DNA of 64,000 nt from Vibrio fortis (lineage in GTDB: Bacteria > Pseudomonadota > Gammaproteobacteria > Enterobacterales > Vibrionaceae): positions 1,488,001-1,552,000 of the forward strand of contig NZ_AP025487.1 of assembly GCF_024347475.1 (NCBI RefSeq). The letters run 5' to 3'. Shown here piece after piece: positions 40,229 through 50,100 of the stretch. Positions within the stretch are counted from its first letter, which is position 1; each line of letters starts with the position of its first letter. The notes beneath the pieces were generated by a model. That model did no database searches and had not been told where the DNA came from. It was given only the letters and a program-made list of their open reading frames with translations. A program made the position numbers and the translations under genes.

Positions 40229-42349
40229 ATGAATCAATATCTAGCGGTTACCTCAAACGGCCTTGAGAATTTATTAGTTGAAGAACTAACCCAACTAGGG
40301 ATTACAAACGCAAAACCTGTGCAGGCAGGTGTTAAATTCAAAGCGACGAATGAGCAGATTTATCGTTGTTGTTTGTGGAGTCGCTTGGCTTCAAGATTTG
40401 TACGTGTACTTTCTGAGTTCACCTGTCAAGACGACATGGACCTGTACCTTTCTACGACTGCGGTAAACTGGGTAAATCAATTCCATAGCTCTAAGCGTTT
40501 TGTGGTGGATTTCAACGGTACAAACCGCGAGATTCGCAATAGCCAATATGGTGCGATGAAGGTTAAAGATGCGGTTGTTGATTGCTTTGAAAAGAAATCT
40601 CTACCTCGTCCGAATATCAGCAAAGAAAATCCAGATATCCGCATTCACGTTCGTCTGCATCGTGATAAAGCGATCTTGGGTGTTGATATGGTTGGTAGCG
40701 GTCTTCACCAACGTGGCTATCGTCCAGAATCTGGTCGCGCACCTTTACGTGAAACACTAGCTGCAGCGATCCTGCTACGTAGTGGTTGGGATGCGACAAA
40801 ACCATTCTTAGATCCAATGTGTGGTTCGGGTACGTTAGTCATTGAAGCGGCAATGATGGCGGCAAACATGGCACCAGGCGTTAAACGTCAGAAGTGGGGC
40901 TTTCAAGCTCTTGAAGACTTTGATGCTGAGCTATGGGCGGAAATTAAATCAGAAGCGAATGTTCAAGCTCGCCGAGGTCTAAAAAAGGTAGAGTGTAAGT
41001 TCTACGGTTACGATAATGATGCCCGTGTACTGAAAACAGCTCGTGATAATGCGCGCCGCGCTGGCGTTGAAGATTTGATTGAGTTTGAGCTAGGTGATGC
41101 AGCACTAGTGAAGCGTCCTGCAGAGTTTGATAACGGCGTTATTGTATCAAACCCGCCATATGGTGAACGTCTTGGTACAGAACCAGGCTTAATCGCACTT
41201 TACACAGCATTCGGCGCTCAACTGAAATCAGAGTTTGGTGGTTGTAACGCATCAATCTTCTCTAGCTCAGATGAGCTACTAAGTTGCCTTCGCATGCGTG
41301 CTGATAAGCAGTTCAAATTGAACAATGGTGCGTTACCGTGTCACCAAAAGAACTACTCAATCTCTGATCGTCCAATGTCAGAGCGTCCGTCTGACCAGCA
41401 AGAGCAGCAAATCGCACCAGACTTTGCCAACCGTCTGAAGAAGAACATCGGCAAAATCGGCAAGTGGGCGAAGAAAGAGCAGCTTGACTGTTACCGTATC
41501 TACGATGCCGACCTTCCAGAATACAATGTTGCAATCGATGTTTACCCTGGTCATCTTGTGATTCAAGAGTATGCAGCGCCTAAGAACGTTCCTGAAGAGA
41601 AAGCAAAGCGTCGTCTGACTGATATCATTCGTGCGGCGATTCAAGTAACAGGTGTTGAAGCAAACAATGTTGTGCTTAAAGTCCGTCAAAAACAGAAGGG
41701 CTCTTCTCAATACCAGAAGCTTTCTCAAGACTCTTCAAATTTAGAAGTGAACGAATATGGCGTGAAGCTGATTGTAAATCTTCACGATTACCTAGATACA
41801 GGCCTGTTCTTGGATCACAAATTAACGCGTCGTCGTATTGGTGAAATGGCGGCAGGAAAAGATTTCTTGAACCTGTTTGCTTACACAGGCTCTGCAACCG
41901 TACATGCCGCTGTTGGTGGCGCACGAACTACTAAGACTGTCGATATGTCGAACACCTACTTAGAGTGGGCGAAAGAGAACATGGAGCTTAACGGCCGAGT
42001 AGGTCGTCAACACCAATTCGTTCAAGCTGATTGTCTTCAATGGTTAGCGAAAGAGAATGGTAACTACGACCTTATCTTTATCGATCCACCAACGTTCTCT
42101 AACTCGAAGCGCATGGAACAGACGTTCGACGTACAGCGTGACCATCTTCAGTTGATGGAGAATCTAAAACGCATTCTTCGTGAAGAAGGAACGATCGTAT
42201 TCTCGAATAACAAACGACACTTTAAAATGGACCTAGAAGGCTTAGAAGCGTTAGGTCTTAAAGCACAGAATATTTCTGGCAAAACACTGCCTTTAGATTT
42301 TGCACGTAATAAGCACATCCATAACTGTTGGGTTATTACTCATAAGTAA
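40229..42349 (+). CDS. rlmL: Bifunctional 23S rRNA methyltransferase RlmL/RlmK
   Basis: The 706 residues match the fused RlmKL of gammaproteobacteria (E. coli 702). An N-terminal THUMP domain (to about residue 155) leads into the RlmL domain with SAM motif [15 protein letters not shown] and [11 protein letters not shown], which makes m2G2445. The C-terminal RlmK domain ([29 protein letters not shown]) makes m7G2069. It is the first gene of a run with the glutaredoxin-like gene and uup. Confidence 0.94.
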   Translation: MNQYLAVTSNGLENLLVEELTQLGITNAKPVQAGVKFKATNEQIYRCCLWSRLASRFVRVLSEFTCQDDMDLYLSTTAVNWVNQFHSSKRFVVDFNGTNREIRNSQYGAMKVKDAVVDCFEKKSLPRPNISKENPDIRIHVRLHRDKAILGVDMVGSGLHQRGYRPESGRAPLRETLAAAILLRSGWDATKPFLDPMCGSGTLVIEAAMMAANMAPGVKRQKWGFQALEDFDAELWAEIKSEANVQARRGLKKVECKFYGYDNDARVLKTARDNARRAGVEDLIEFELGDAALVKRPAEFDNGVIVSNPPYGERLGTEPGLIALYTAFGAQLKSEFGGCNASIFSSSDELLSCLRMRADKQFKLNNGALPCHQKNYSISDRPMSERPSDQQEQQIAPDFANRLKKNIGKIGKWAKKEQLDCYRIYDADLPEYNVAIDVYPGHLVIQEYAAPKNVPEEKAKRRLTDIIRAAIQVTGVEANNVVLKVRQKQKGSSQYQKLSQDSSNLEVNEYGVKLIVNLHDYLDTGLFLDHKLTRRRIGEMAAGKDFLNLFAYTGSATVHAAVGGARTTKTVDMSNTYLEWAKENMELNGRVGRQHQFVQADCLQWLAKENGNYDLIFIDPPTFSNSKRMEQTFDVQRDHLQLMENLKRILREEGTIVFSNNKRHFKMDLEGLEALGLKAQNISGKTLPLDFARNKHIHNCWVITHK

Positions 42350-42377
42350 TGAGTTGTGCGTAAATAAGGATAGATAA

Positions 42378-42638
42378 GTGCTGACACTCTACAGTACTGA
42401 AGGGTGCCATCTATGTGAGATGGCATTTGAACTTACGGAACAGTTAAACATTAGCCAGCACGTTCAAGTGGTTGATATTGCATTTGATGATGAGTTATTT
42501 TCCCGTTACGGGGTCACGATTCCCGTTCTCAAATACGAAAGCCCAGACGGCAATATTAATACAGAACTGAACTGGCCTTTTGGCTTGTTAGAATTAAACG
42601 ATTGGTTAAGAAAGAATGGCATTACTTACAATTCATAA
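42378..42638 (+). CDS. Glutaredoxin family protein
   Basis: The 86-residue thioredoxin-fold protein has a CHLC redox motif near the N-terminus (STEGCHLCEMA), the cis-proline in GVTIPVLKY and a short C-terminal helix. Family: DUF836/glutaredoxin-like, function not established. It starts at GTG with AAGGA seven bases upstream, 28 bases after rlmL, and overlaps uup by 23 bases. Confidence 0.85.
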   Translation: MLTLYSTEGCHLCEMAFELTEQLNISQHVQVVDIAFDDELFSRYGVTIPVLKYESPDGNINTELNWPFGLLELNDWLRKNGITYNS

Positions 42639-44532
42639 TGGTCAGCTAGCATTTGGCGATCACCCATTATTAGATCGTGCAGACTTTGCTCTGCAGGAGA
42701 ACGAGCGTGTATGTTTGGTCGGCCGTAATGGCGCAGGTAAATCAACCTTAATGAAGGTTCTTGCCGGTGAGATCATTATGGATGACGGCAAGATGCAAGT
42801 GACACAAGATGTCGTTGTATCGCGTTTAGAACAAGATCCTCCACGTAATGAAGAGGGTACTGTTTATGAGTATGTGTCTGGTGGCCTTGCGGAAATAGGC
42901 GAAAAGTTAAAGATCTATCATGATCTACTGGATCTTATCGCTGAAGATCCAAGTGAGAAGAACATTAACCGTTTAGCTCGAGTTCAAGAAGAGCTGGATC
43001 ATGTGAATGCATGGCGTTTTGATGACCGAGTAAACAACGTTCTTGGTGCTCTTAAACTTTCTCCAAACACTAAGTTAACCGATTTGTCAGGTGGTTGGCA
43101 GCGTAAAGCGGCGTTGGCTCGTGCGCTTGTATGTGACCCTGATGTACTACTTCTTGATGAGCCGACTAACCACCTAGACGTAACAACGATTGAGTGGCTA
43201 GAAGGTTTCTTAAAAGACTTCCGTGGTTCAATCATCTTTATCTCTCACGACCGTGCATTCATCAAGTCAATGGCGACGCGTATCGTTGATCTTGATCGCG
43301 GCCAGTTAAGTTCGTTCCCTGGTGATTACGACAACTACCTTGTGGAGAAAGAAGAAGCGCTTCGCGTTGAAGAGATGCAAAACGCGGAGTTCGATAAAAA
43401 GCTTGCTCAAGAAGAGGTATGGATCCGTCAGGGTATCAAAGCTCGTCGTACTCGTAACGAAGGTCGTGTACGTGCCCTCAAAAAGCTTCGTGAAGAACGT
43501 CAAAACCGCCGTGAAGTGCAGGGTAAAGCTGTTATTCAAATCGATGATGCGCAGCGCTCAGGCAAGATTGTATTTGAAGCAGAGAACCTCAACTTTGGCT
43601 TTGAAGGCAAAGACATTGTTAAAGACTTTAGTTTCAATATCATGCGCGGTGACCGCATCGCTCTTATTGGACCAAATGGCTGTGGTAAGAGTACAGTGCT
43701 GAAGCTGCTATTGGATCAACTTAAGCCGGACTCAGGTCGCTTACATTGCGGTACTAAACTTGAAGTAGCTTACTTTGACCAATACCGTGAGATTCTAGAT
43801 CCAGAGAAGTCGGTGATTGATAACTTAGCTGATGGTAAGCAAGAAGTTATGGTTGGTGGGCGTGAGCGTCACGCATTGAGCTATCTTCAAGACTTCCTGT
43901 TCTCGCCTAAGCGTGCGCGTACGCCGGTTAAAGCTTTGTCTGGTGGTGAGAAAAACCGATTGCTACTTGCTCGCATTTTCCTCAAATCGAACAACTTATT
44001 GATTCTCGATGAGCCAACTAACGATTTAGATATCGAAACTTTGGAACTTTTAGAAGATTTGCTTGCCAACTATCAGGGGACGCTTCTTTTAGTAAGCCAC
44101 GATCGTCAGTTTGTGGATAACACGGTCATGACGAGCTGGATCTTCGAAGGTAACGGCGTTATTGAAGAATTTGTAGGTGGTTATCACGATGCTCAGCAAC
44201 AACGATCTCAAGTTCTTCAGTCACGTCAGGTTGAAAAGCCATCAAAGAAAGCAAAAGTAGTTGAGGAAACTCCCAAAACTGCGCCAGCTAAGGCTAAACC
44301 GAAGAAGTTATCGTATAAGCTACAGCGAGAGCTTGAAGCGTTACCTATGCGTTTAGAGGAATTGGAAGCCCAAATTGAAACTCTTCAGGAAGAAGTGAAT
44401 GAACCGAACTTCTTTTCAAATCCTGTAGAGCAGACACAACCAGTTTTAGATAAGCTATCTGCTGCAGAGCAGGAGCTAGAAGTTGCTTTTGAGCGTTGGG
44501 AAGAGCTCGAGGCACTACAACAGGAAAGTTAA
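42616..44532 (+). CDS. uup: ABC-F ATPase Uup
   Basis: The 638-residue protein has two ABC ATPase domains (GRNGAGKST/LSGGWQRKAALARA/LLLDEPTNHLD and GPNGCGKST/LSGGEKNRLLLAR/LILDEPTNDLD) and no membrane segments. The linker between them is the charged ABC-F arm. The last ~80 residues form a coiled coil (LQRELEALPMRLEELEAQIE) that binds DNA or ribosomes in E. coli Uup. Uup affects transposon precise excision and ribosome assembly. The start lies inside the preceding gene. Confidence 0.93.
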   Translation: MALLTIHNGQLAFGDHPLLDRADFALQENERVCLVGRNGAGKSTLMKVLAGEIIMDDGKMQVTQDVVVSRLEQDPPRNEEGTVYEYVSGGLAEIGEKLKIYHDLLDLIAEDPSEKNINRLARVQEELDHVNAWRFDDRVNNVLGALKLSPNTKLTDLSGGWQRKAALARALVCDPDVLLLDEPTNHLDVTTIEWLEGFLKDFRGSIIFISHDRAFIKSMATRIVDLDRGQLSSFPGDYDNYLVEKEEALRVEEMQNAEFDKKLAQEEVWIRQGIKARRTRNEGRVRALKKLREERQNRREVQGKAVIQIDDAQRSGKIVFEAENLNFGFEGKDIVKDFSFNIMRGDRIALIGPNGCGKSTVLKLLLDQLKPDSGRLHCGTKLEVAYFDQYREILDPEKSVIDNLADGKQEVMVGGRERHALSYLQDFLFSPKRARTPVKALSGGEKNRLLLARIFLKSNNLLILDEPTNDLDIETLELLEDLLANYQGTLLLVSHDRQFVDNTVMTSWIFEGNGVIEEFVGGYHDAQQQRSQVLQSRQVEKPSKKAKVVEETPKTAPAKAKPKKLSYKLQRELEALPMRLEELEAQIETLQEEVNEPNFFSNPVEQTQPVLDKLSAAEQELEVAFERWEELEALQQES

Positions 44533-44541
44533 GAAGTAATA

Positions 44542-46272
44542 ATGAGTAGTACGAATTTTAAGTTAACGACAATTGCGGCCCTTGTATTGGCTGCAACGAA
44601 CGCTAACGCTGCGCTTTATCAGGTAATTGAAGTTAAGCCGACAACAATTTCCGGGATGACAGAAACGTTTGGAGTTGCAATCCAACCAGCTATCTTACCA
44701 GATACTTCGGCCGACGATACTTCAACACTAGGATGTTTTGGTGGCACTAGCATCGAAGGTAAAGCATGTGCTGATTATGTCTTGGCTGGTGAAACTCGTA
44801 ACTCTGTAGAAGCTGTTAGCTATCGAGAAGAAGTTCCTTTTGCAATGGATGCTGTGTTTCAGTATATCCAAGAAAGAGATGATTTCAGAAATTATTGTTA
44901 TCGTGAGCTAAGGTACGCTACGTGTGATAGCTGGGGTGATAATCGTTGGGCGACGTGGAGTAAAGAGAAAAACAATTTATCGTACTTAAATGCCCAGGCT
45001 TTTATTGAAGATGGCACAGAATATACTACCACAAATACTGTAATTACAGGTCTTTCTGAAGACGGAATCACCGCTTTGGGCATTACTTCTGACGGTTCCA
45101 GTATCCGAAATAATGCTTTGTTTACGACAGGATCTGCCCCTGCGGACAATAGTTCTGAAACACGCGCTTGGGGCGAGCATCGCCATAACGGAACGACTTA
45201 TAACTTTGGTAGTGTTTCAACTAATCAAACCAATGATGAAGGTGCAGTGTTTAGCTCAAAGGCTGCGATTTGGGATGGGACCACGACCACAGAGATTGAC
45301 TGGATTCGCGGAGGAAGTGCGCAACAAGGGCAGTATCTGGCTCAGGGTAGTATGCGAGGTTTGACTGTTGCGCAGAACCCAAACCAAACAGCCGATGTTT
45401 TATACGGTGTCGGTTATAACACTGAAGATGGTAGTGGTGACCTACAAGATATGAGCGCAAGTGTTTTTGTTAGTGACAGTTTAGATCTAACGACTGCCGC
45501 ATTCAGTACAAAAGTTATATCAGGGGCACAAGTTAAATCTGGGTCTTCAAATGATGATGCGATCTTCACAAATTCTGTAGCCACCGATATTAATAGAAAT
45601 TTGTTTGCAATTGGTTTTGCTAAACGTAATGGTTATGTTCCTGAAAGTGGTACTGCAGATAACAAGATATTTGTTGTAGAAGATGCATCAAATCCAGTAG
45701 CGAAGTTTATTACTGGCGGTATTTTCTTTACTGGTGCTGGTAGCGAAGCTAAGGCTGTCAATAACTTTAACGAGTTCGTTGGCCAAGTCGACGCAGAAAC
45801 CACTCGTGAAGTCGATGGGAGTGAACGTCGCCATCGTGGCTTCATTTACCCTTATAACCTACCGACTTCAATTGATGAGCGACGTGTTGATATCTTTAAA
45901 GGCCAAGCTTGGTGGTTAGATGACCTGACAAATGATGGTAATGTATCTGGCGATAACAACAAGTTCCGTATTATTGATGCTACTGATATCAATGATGCGG
46001 GTGTCATATCGGCCACCGCCATCAAATGTACTGTTAATGGTGTGGAACAACCTTATGATACAACTTCACACAACTCTTACTGTGGTAAGGCTGCGTCAGG
46101 TGCGATTGAGGAAATCGTAGCGGTTAAGCTAGTGCCAATCTCTGGTGCAACTAACGATGATATTAAAACCCGTGGTACAGACTCTCAAAATGTTGAACGT
46201 CAAGGCGCTGCCCTCGGTGTTTTCGCTTTGACACTGCTTGGTTTCCTCGGGTTCCGCAGAAAATTTAAATAA
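44542..46272 (+). CDS. DUF3466 family exported protein with C-terminal membrane anchor
   Basis: The 576-residue protein has an N-terminal signal peptide (TTIAALVLAATNANA), a beta-rich body with HAF/YD-like repeats (e.g. VISATAIKCTVNG, VGQVDAET), and a C-terminal tail of the sorting type: a hydrophobic stretch GVFALTLLGFLGF followed by RRK. This resembles GlyGly-CTERM-like anchors, although the Gly-Gly pair is not obvious. DUF3466 proteins next to uup and rmf are typical of vibrios; the function is unknown. It starts 9 bases after uup. Confidence 0.82.
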   Translation: MSSTNFKLTTIAALVLAATNANAALYQVIEVKPTTISGMTETFGVAIQPAILPDTSADDTSTLGCFGGTSIEGKACADYVLAGETRNSVEAVSYREEVPFAMDAVFQYIQERDDFRNYCYRELRYATCDSWGDNRWATWSKEKNNLSYLNAQAFIEDGTEYTTTNTVITGLSEDGITALGITSDGSSIRNNALFTTGSAPADNSSETRAWGEHRHNGTTYNFGSVSTNQTNDEGAVFSSKAAIWDGTTTTEIDWIRGGSAQQGQYLAQGSMRGLTVAQNPNQTADVLYGVGYNTEDGSGDLQDMSASVFVSDSLDLTTAAFSTKVISGAQVKSGSSNDDAIFTNSVATDINRNLFAIGFAKRNGYVPESGTADNKIFVVEDASNPVAKFITGGIFFTGAGSEAKAVNNFNEFVGQVDAETTREVDGSERRHRGFIYPYNLPTSIDERRVDIFKGQAWWLDDLTNDGNVSGDNNKFRIIDATDINDAGVISATAIKCTVNGVEQPYDTTSHNSYCGKAASGAIEEIVAVKLVPISGATNDDIKTRGTDSQNVERQGAALGVFALTLLGFLGFRRKFK

Positions 46273-46284
46273 TTTTAGCTCTTG

Positions 46285-46320
46285 AGCCCAAGTTCACAAT
46301 TCTGAACTTGGGCTTTTTTT
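46285..46320 (+). terminator. Intrinsic terminator of the rlmL-uup-DUF3466 run
   Basis: AGCCCAAGTTCA (46285-46296) pairs with TGAACTTGGGCT (46302-46313), followed by a long T-run. Confidence 0.92.
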
Positions 46321-46432
46321 CGTCTTGAGAAAAGTAGGATCTTGGTTAATTCTTAAGATTGGAGTCACAAAAACTCCACGATGTTGTAATCATTATATGT
46401 TTAGAAATGGACACCCGTATGAGGACTGCACT

Positions 46433-46606
46433 ATGAAGAGACAAAAGCGTGATCGCCTAGAACGAGCACAATCCCAAGGCTACAAGGCTGGGTTAAATGG
46501 AAGGTCGCAAGAAGCTTGCCCATATAGCCAAATGGATTCTCGGTCGTATTGGTTAGGTGGTTGGCGTGATGCCAAAGATGACAAACAAGCGGGTCTCTAT
46601 AAGTAA
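46433..46606 (+). CDS. rmf: Ribosome modulation factor
   Basis: The 57-residue basic protein matches RMF: MKRQKRDRLERAQSQGYKAG, then ACPY and YWLGGWRDA. It dimerises 70S ribosomes into inactive 100S particles in stationary phase. GAGGA precedes the ATG. The frame is open further upstream (to 46325), but only this start fits the family. It lies beside fabA as in E. coli. Confidence 0.95.
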   Translation: MKRQKRDRLERAQSQGYKAGLNGRSQEACPYSQMDSRSYWLGGWRDAKDDKQAGLYK

Positions 46607-46629
46607 TAGGACAAACGTCAAGGATTTCA

Positions 46630-46660
46630 AAGGCTCCGATTTCGGGGCCTTGTTATTTTA
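46630..46660 (+). terminator. Probable terminator of rmf
   Basis: AAGGCTCCGA (46630-46639) pairs imperfectly with TCGGGGCCTT (46642-46651), followed by GTTATTTTA. Confidence 0.65.
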
Positions 46661-46790
46661 TAGAACTAGAAGCTGGTGGAGGGGATTGATTACTTTGTTA
46701 CAACATACAATTAGTCATCTAGAGCACTATAACTAAATATCTTACCACCAAAGAAAAGCTGCAATAAGCAGCTTTATCTTTAGAATTCTT

Positions 46791-47306
46791 TTAGAAAGAA
46801 GACGTATCTTGGAAAAGGCCAACTTTAAGGTCTTTTGCTACGTAGATTTCTTTGCCATCTACAAGAACGCGACCATCAGCTAAGCCCATTACTAGCTTGC
46901 GGTTTACAACGCGTTTCATGTGGATCTCGTACGTTACTTTTTTCGCTGTTGGTAGAATTTGACCAGTAAATTTCACTTCACCAACACCTAGAGCACGGCC
47001 TTTACCTTCGCCGCCAACCCAGCCTAGGAAGAAACCAACAAGTTGCCACATAGCGTCTAGACCTAGACAACCAGGCATTACAGGGTCACCTGGGAAGTGA
47101 CAATCAAAAAACCACAGGTCTGGAGTAATATCTAACTCAGCAAGGATTAGACCTTTACCAAAATCACCCTCAGTTTCTGACATCTTAGTGATGCGATCCA
47201 TCATCAACATGTTTGGTGCTGGAAGTTGAGGGCCTTGTGGCCATAGTTCGCCTTGGCTTGATGCTAGAAGCTCTTCGCGAGTGTAAGAATCACGTTTGTT
47301 TTGCAT
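46791..47306 (-). CDS. fabA: 3-hydroxydecanoyl-ACP dehydratase/isomerase FabA
   Basis: The 171-residue hotdog enzyme has the catalytic histidine and aspartate in [20 protein letters not shown]. It dehydrates 3-hydroxydecanoyl-ACP and isomerises the product, the branch point to unsaturated fatty acids. N-terminal [15 protein letters not shown] matches E. coli FabA. The ATG at 47306 is preferred to a TTG two codons upstream. FadR- and FabR-like sites lie directly upstream. Confidence 0.95.
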   Translation of the reverse strand: MQNKRDSYTREELLASSQGELWPQGPQLPAPNMLMMDRITKMSETEGDFGKGLILAELDITPDLWFFDCHFPGDPVMPGCLGLDAMWQLVGFFLGWVGGEGKGRALGVGEVKFTGQILPTAKKVTYEIHMKRVVNRKLVMGLADGRVLVDGKEIYVAKDLKVGLFQDTSSF

Positions 47307-47341
47307 TATCAATTTACTCCAATTTTTGATAGGTGCATATT

Positions 47342-47359
47342 AGTGAACAGGTGTACGCT
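47342..47359. promoter_or_regulatory. FabR-like operator upstream of fabA
   Basis: AGTGAACAGGTGTACGCT matches the E. coli FabR site (AGCGAACACGTGTACGCT, from memory) at 16 of 18 positions. It lies 36-53 bases upstream of the fabA ATG, where a repressor would cover the promoter. Confidence 0.65.
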
Positions 47360-47360
47360 A

Positions 47361-47377
47361 AACAAGTCCGATCAGTA
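47361..47377. promoter_or_regulatory. FadR-like site upstream of fabA
   Basis: On the minus strand TACTGATCGGACTTGTT matches the FadR consensus (AACTGGTCGGACYTGTT, from memory) at 15 of 17 positions. It is upstream of the FabR-like site relative to fabA, the order found in E. coli, where FadR activates and FabR represses. Confidence 0.65.
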
Positions 47378-49027
47378 CTAGACAAACCAGTTTTTGATGC
47401 GTTCCACAATTCCTGGCGGATGTTCATGTCTTTCAAAGTTTTCAATACGTTCCGCGATTTTGCTGAGAACGCTTTCTTGCTCTTCGTCTCTAAATGGTTT
47501 GTTCATAATAAGAGGAATGGCTTCATCTACATTCGATACAGACCAGATATGAAATTGCCCATTTTTAATGCTTTCGACTACATCTGGCTGAAGCGCCAAA
47601 TGCTTTAAATTTGTATGAGGTAGGATTACGCCTTGTTCACCTGTGAGACCCTGATGTTTGCATACATGGTAAAAACCTTCGATCTTTTCATTCAGTCCAC
47701 CGACAGCTTGTACTCGGCCGAATTGATCAACGGCACCTGTTACAGCAATCTGCTGATTGATCGGATATTCAGAAAGGGCACTTACTAATGAACATAGCTC
47801 CGCCAACGATGCACTATCGCCATCTACTTCACAATAAGACTGTTCGAATACAACCGAAGCTGAATATGGTAGAGGATCTTCGAGGTTCAATGACGCACTC
47901 ACAAAAGCTTGCATGATCATCATGCCTTTGGCGTGCAAATTACCGCCAAGTTCAGCTTTTCTCTCTACATCGGAGATATCACCATCGCCAAAGTGAATCA
48001 CACAGGAAATGCGAGCAGGTTCACCGTAGGAGATAGGATGTCCAGGGACATCAATAACGGTTAAACCATTAACTTGACCAACTTGTTCACCTCGAGTTTC
48101 GATGATCACTTGTCCATCGAGGATGTCATCTAAAGCACGCTCAGGAAGGTACGACTCACGTTGATATTTGTGTGATAGCGCTTGTTCAATATGAACGCTA
48201 TCAATATCGGTGTTATTTGACTCTATCGCTGCTTCGCTAAGTAATGTGTTGTGCCAGATAGGGCATAGAGGCGTGTAAGTTTGGTCTTCAGCTTCTCTTG
48301 CACCTGCGCAAAGTAAGGCTGTAACGGCTTCTACATTAAGCTCTGGTAACTGATAGCGTTGTTGTAGCCACTTAAGGTAGCCTAAATATTCGACCAGACT
48401 CTTTTGGTCTAATTTTAGGTCTTGTTCAATCTCACTAAATAGACAAAAGCCATTACGGATATCGCTGTCCAAATAATCAAGATCACCCATTTGGCCACGG
48501 TCACCAACAATAATGAGCTTAATGTTATATGTGCGAGGTGATTGCGGCGCACATAGGTGGTCCGGGTTACTTCTGATTGGCTCAATCTCATCACCGAGTA
48601 AAGCGGATTTGAGTAATAGCCAACTTCCCGGGTTCGCAAGGATGAGATTTGCCGAGACAATGAGAAATCCGTTGTCTGCTTTAGAAAGCAAGCCTTGTGT
48701 GGTCGCTATCACTTGTCCATCTTTTGATTCAACTTGGTCAAATAGCGCCGCTGCATTTAATGACTCAGTTTTGACTACAGGGTGACTATCTTCAGAAATA
48801 GAGTGGTTGAGCGATTCAATGATGAGCTGGCGATAGATAGCATTATCAGGCGCATTGACAAGTAACACACGAGATAGACTAGACAAGCGTACAAAGCGAG
48901 TTAAGGCATCACGGAATCTATGCTGAATCTGCATAAATGAAAAAGGCGATAGGTTAGGGTATTGCCCTAACTGATGTGCGTATTCATCATATTGTGGCGT
49001 AACATGTCGCCAGTCTACTTGAGTCAT
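47378..49027 (-). CDS. ycbZ: Lon-like protease homologue (YcbZ family)
   Basis: From the ATG of MTQVDWRHV the protein is 549 residues. The C-terminal Lon-type peptidase domain is intact, with the catalytic serine in EVDGDSASLAELC and lysine in GGLNEKIEGFYH. The N-terminal ~270 residues correspond to the divergent AAA-like part of E. coli YcbZ, in which I see no good Walker A motif. The start follows the YcbZ N-terminus; 17 hydrophobic codons upstream in frame are not supported. The ycbZ-fabA order is conserved. Substrates unknown. Confidence 0.88.
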   Translation of the reverse strand: MTQVDWRHVTPQYDEYAHQLGQYPNLSPFSFMQIQHRFRDALTRFVRLSSLSRVLLVNAPDNAIYRQLIIESLNHSISEDSHPVVKTESLNAAALFDQVESKDGQVIATTQGLLSKADNGFLIVSANLILANPGSWLLLKSALLGDEIEPIRSNPDHLCAPQSPRTYNIKLIIVGDRGQMGDLDYLDSDIRNGFCLFSEIEQDLKLDQKSLVEYLGYLKWLQQRYQLPELNVEAVTALLCAGAREAEDQTYTPLCPIWHNTLLSEAAIESNNTDIDSVHIEQALSHKYQRESYLPERALDDILDGQVIIETRGEQVGQVNGLTVIDVPGHPISYGEPARISCVIHFGDGDISDVERKAELGGNLHAKGMMIMQAFVSASLNLEDPLPYSASVVFEQSYCEVDGDSASLAELCSLVSALSEYPINQQIAVTGAVDQFGRVQAVGGLNEKIEGFYHVCKHQGLTGEQGVILPHTNLKHLALQPDVVESIKNGQFHIWSVSNVDEAIPLIMNKPFRDEEQESVLSKIAERIENFERHEHPPGIVERIKNWFV

Positions 49028-49179
49028 TGAATTTACTAAATATGGTAAAGAGACAAGGAGTATATAGAAAAACGACAATGCCTAATAGAAGTATCTGTTT
49101 AAACGCAAGAAACCAAGCAATATAAGTATGATCTTGGTCTATTCTTTTAATTGTTCAATTGTCTATTTAGGTAATTTGG

Positions 49180-49192
49180 GTTACGCTGTCAC
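49180..49192. promoter_or_regulatory. matS-like site in the matP/ycbZ intergenic region
   Basis: GTTACGCTGTCAC matches the E. coli MatP recognition sequence GTGACRNYGTCAC at 12 of 13 positions, 24 bases before the matP start. It could be an autoregulatory or Ter-organising site. Confidence 0.4.
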
Positions 49193-49216
49193 TAGGATTA
49201 ACGTTTGGGATTTGAC

Positions 49217-49672
49217 ATGAAATATCAGCAGCTTGAGAATTTGGAATGTGGTTGGAAATGGAACTATCTGGTAAAAAAATGGAAGGAAGGTGAATCCATT
49301 ACCCGCCATATTGATTCAAGTGAAGCAGATGTTGCTGTACAGAATCTGCTGAAGCTAGAACACCAACCGACAGGCGTTCTTGAGTGGATAGAAGATCACA
49401 TGTCTTTAGAGCTCGACAACAAGCTAAAGCAGGCTATTCGCGCGAAACGTAAGCGTCATTTCAATGCTGAACAAGTTCATACCAAGAAAAAATCGATTGA
49501 TTTAGATTATCGCGTTTGGGAAAAACTATCACAAAGAGCAAACGAGCTAGGCTGTACTCTGTCTGATGCAATTGAATACTTAGTCAGTGAAGCATCAAGA
49601 AGTGAACAAGCAAGTAAAACGGTAACCAGCCTCAAAGAAGATTTGAGCGCGTTATTATCTGACGATAAATAG
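49217..49672 (+). CDS. matP: Macrodomain Ter protein MatP
   Basis: The 151 residues match MatP: MKYQQLENLECGWKWNYLVKK, then RAKRKRHFNAEQVHTKKKSI and a ribbon-helix-helix DNA-binding part. MatP binds matS sites, compacts the terminus region and links it to the divisome. The start follows the E. coli N-terminus (ATG at 49217); four in-frame codons upstream are not needed. Its presence beside rmf/fabA/ycbZ is conserved. Confidence 0.95.
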   Translation: MKYQQLENLECGWKWNYLVKKWKEGESITRHIDSSEADVAVQNLLKLEHQPTGVLEWIEDHMSLELDNKLKQAIRAKRKRHFNAEQVHTKKKSIDLDYRVWEKLSQRANELGCTLSDAIEYLVSEASRSEQASKTVTSLKEDLSALLSDDK

Positions 49673-49690
49673 TGATTTAAGGCGGCTGTT

Positions 49691-49999
49691 ATGATGTATG
49701 TGATTCTTATCGGGGCAGTACTCGTATTCTGGCTTGTCGCAATTGATAGGCCTGTACTCAAAGTGACGTTTGCAAAGGGGCAGATTGCTCAATTCAAGGG
49801 GCATATGCCATCAAGTTTCAAACATAATTTACAAGAGATTGGCCGTAACCAGAGCTTTGATGGAGAGCTTAAGGTATATGCAAAGCGCTCAGGTTATAAC
49901 TTAAAGTTTTCAAAGCAGGTACCTAAAAGCACCCAACAACGCATTCGTAACGTTTTTCCTCACAATGGCTTTAAATCGAAAGGCTCTAAGAGAGCTTGA
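49691..49999 (+). CDS. DUF3634 family protein
   Basis: The 102-residue protein has one N-terminal membrane helix (YVILIGAVLVFWLVAI) and a basic soluble part (RPVLKVTFAKGQIAQFKGHMP, ending KSKGSKRA). This fits DUF3634, a small Vibrio family of unknown function. It follows matP by 18 bases and may be cotranscribed. Confidence 0.78.
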   Translation: MMYVILIGAVLVFWLVAIDRPVLKVTFAKGQIAQFKGHMPSSFKHNLQEIGRNQSFDGELKVYAKRSGYNLKFSKQVPKSTQQRIRNVFPHNGFKSKGSKRA

Positions 50000-50100
50000 G
50001 CCCCTATCAATGCTAAGTTGTTAGCATATTGTCATTCTAAATCCATCCAAATGGTTTAGCGCTTATCTGCATAATACCTTCATCTTAAGGAGGAGGTATT

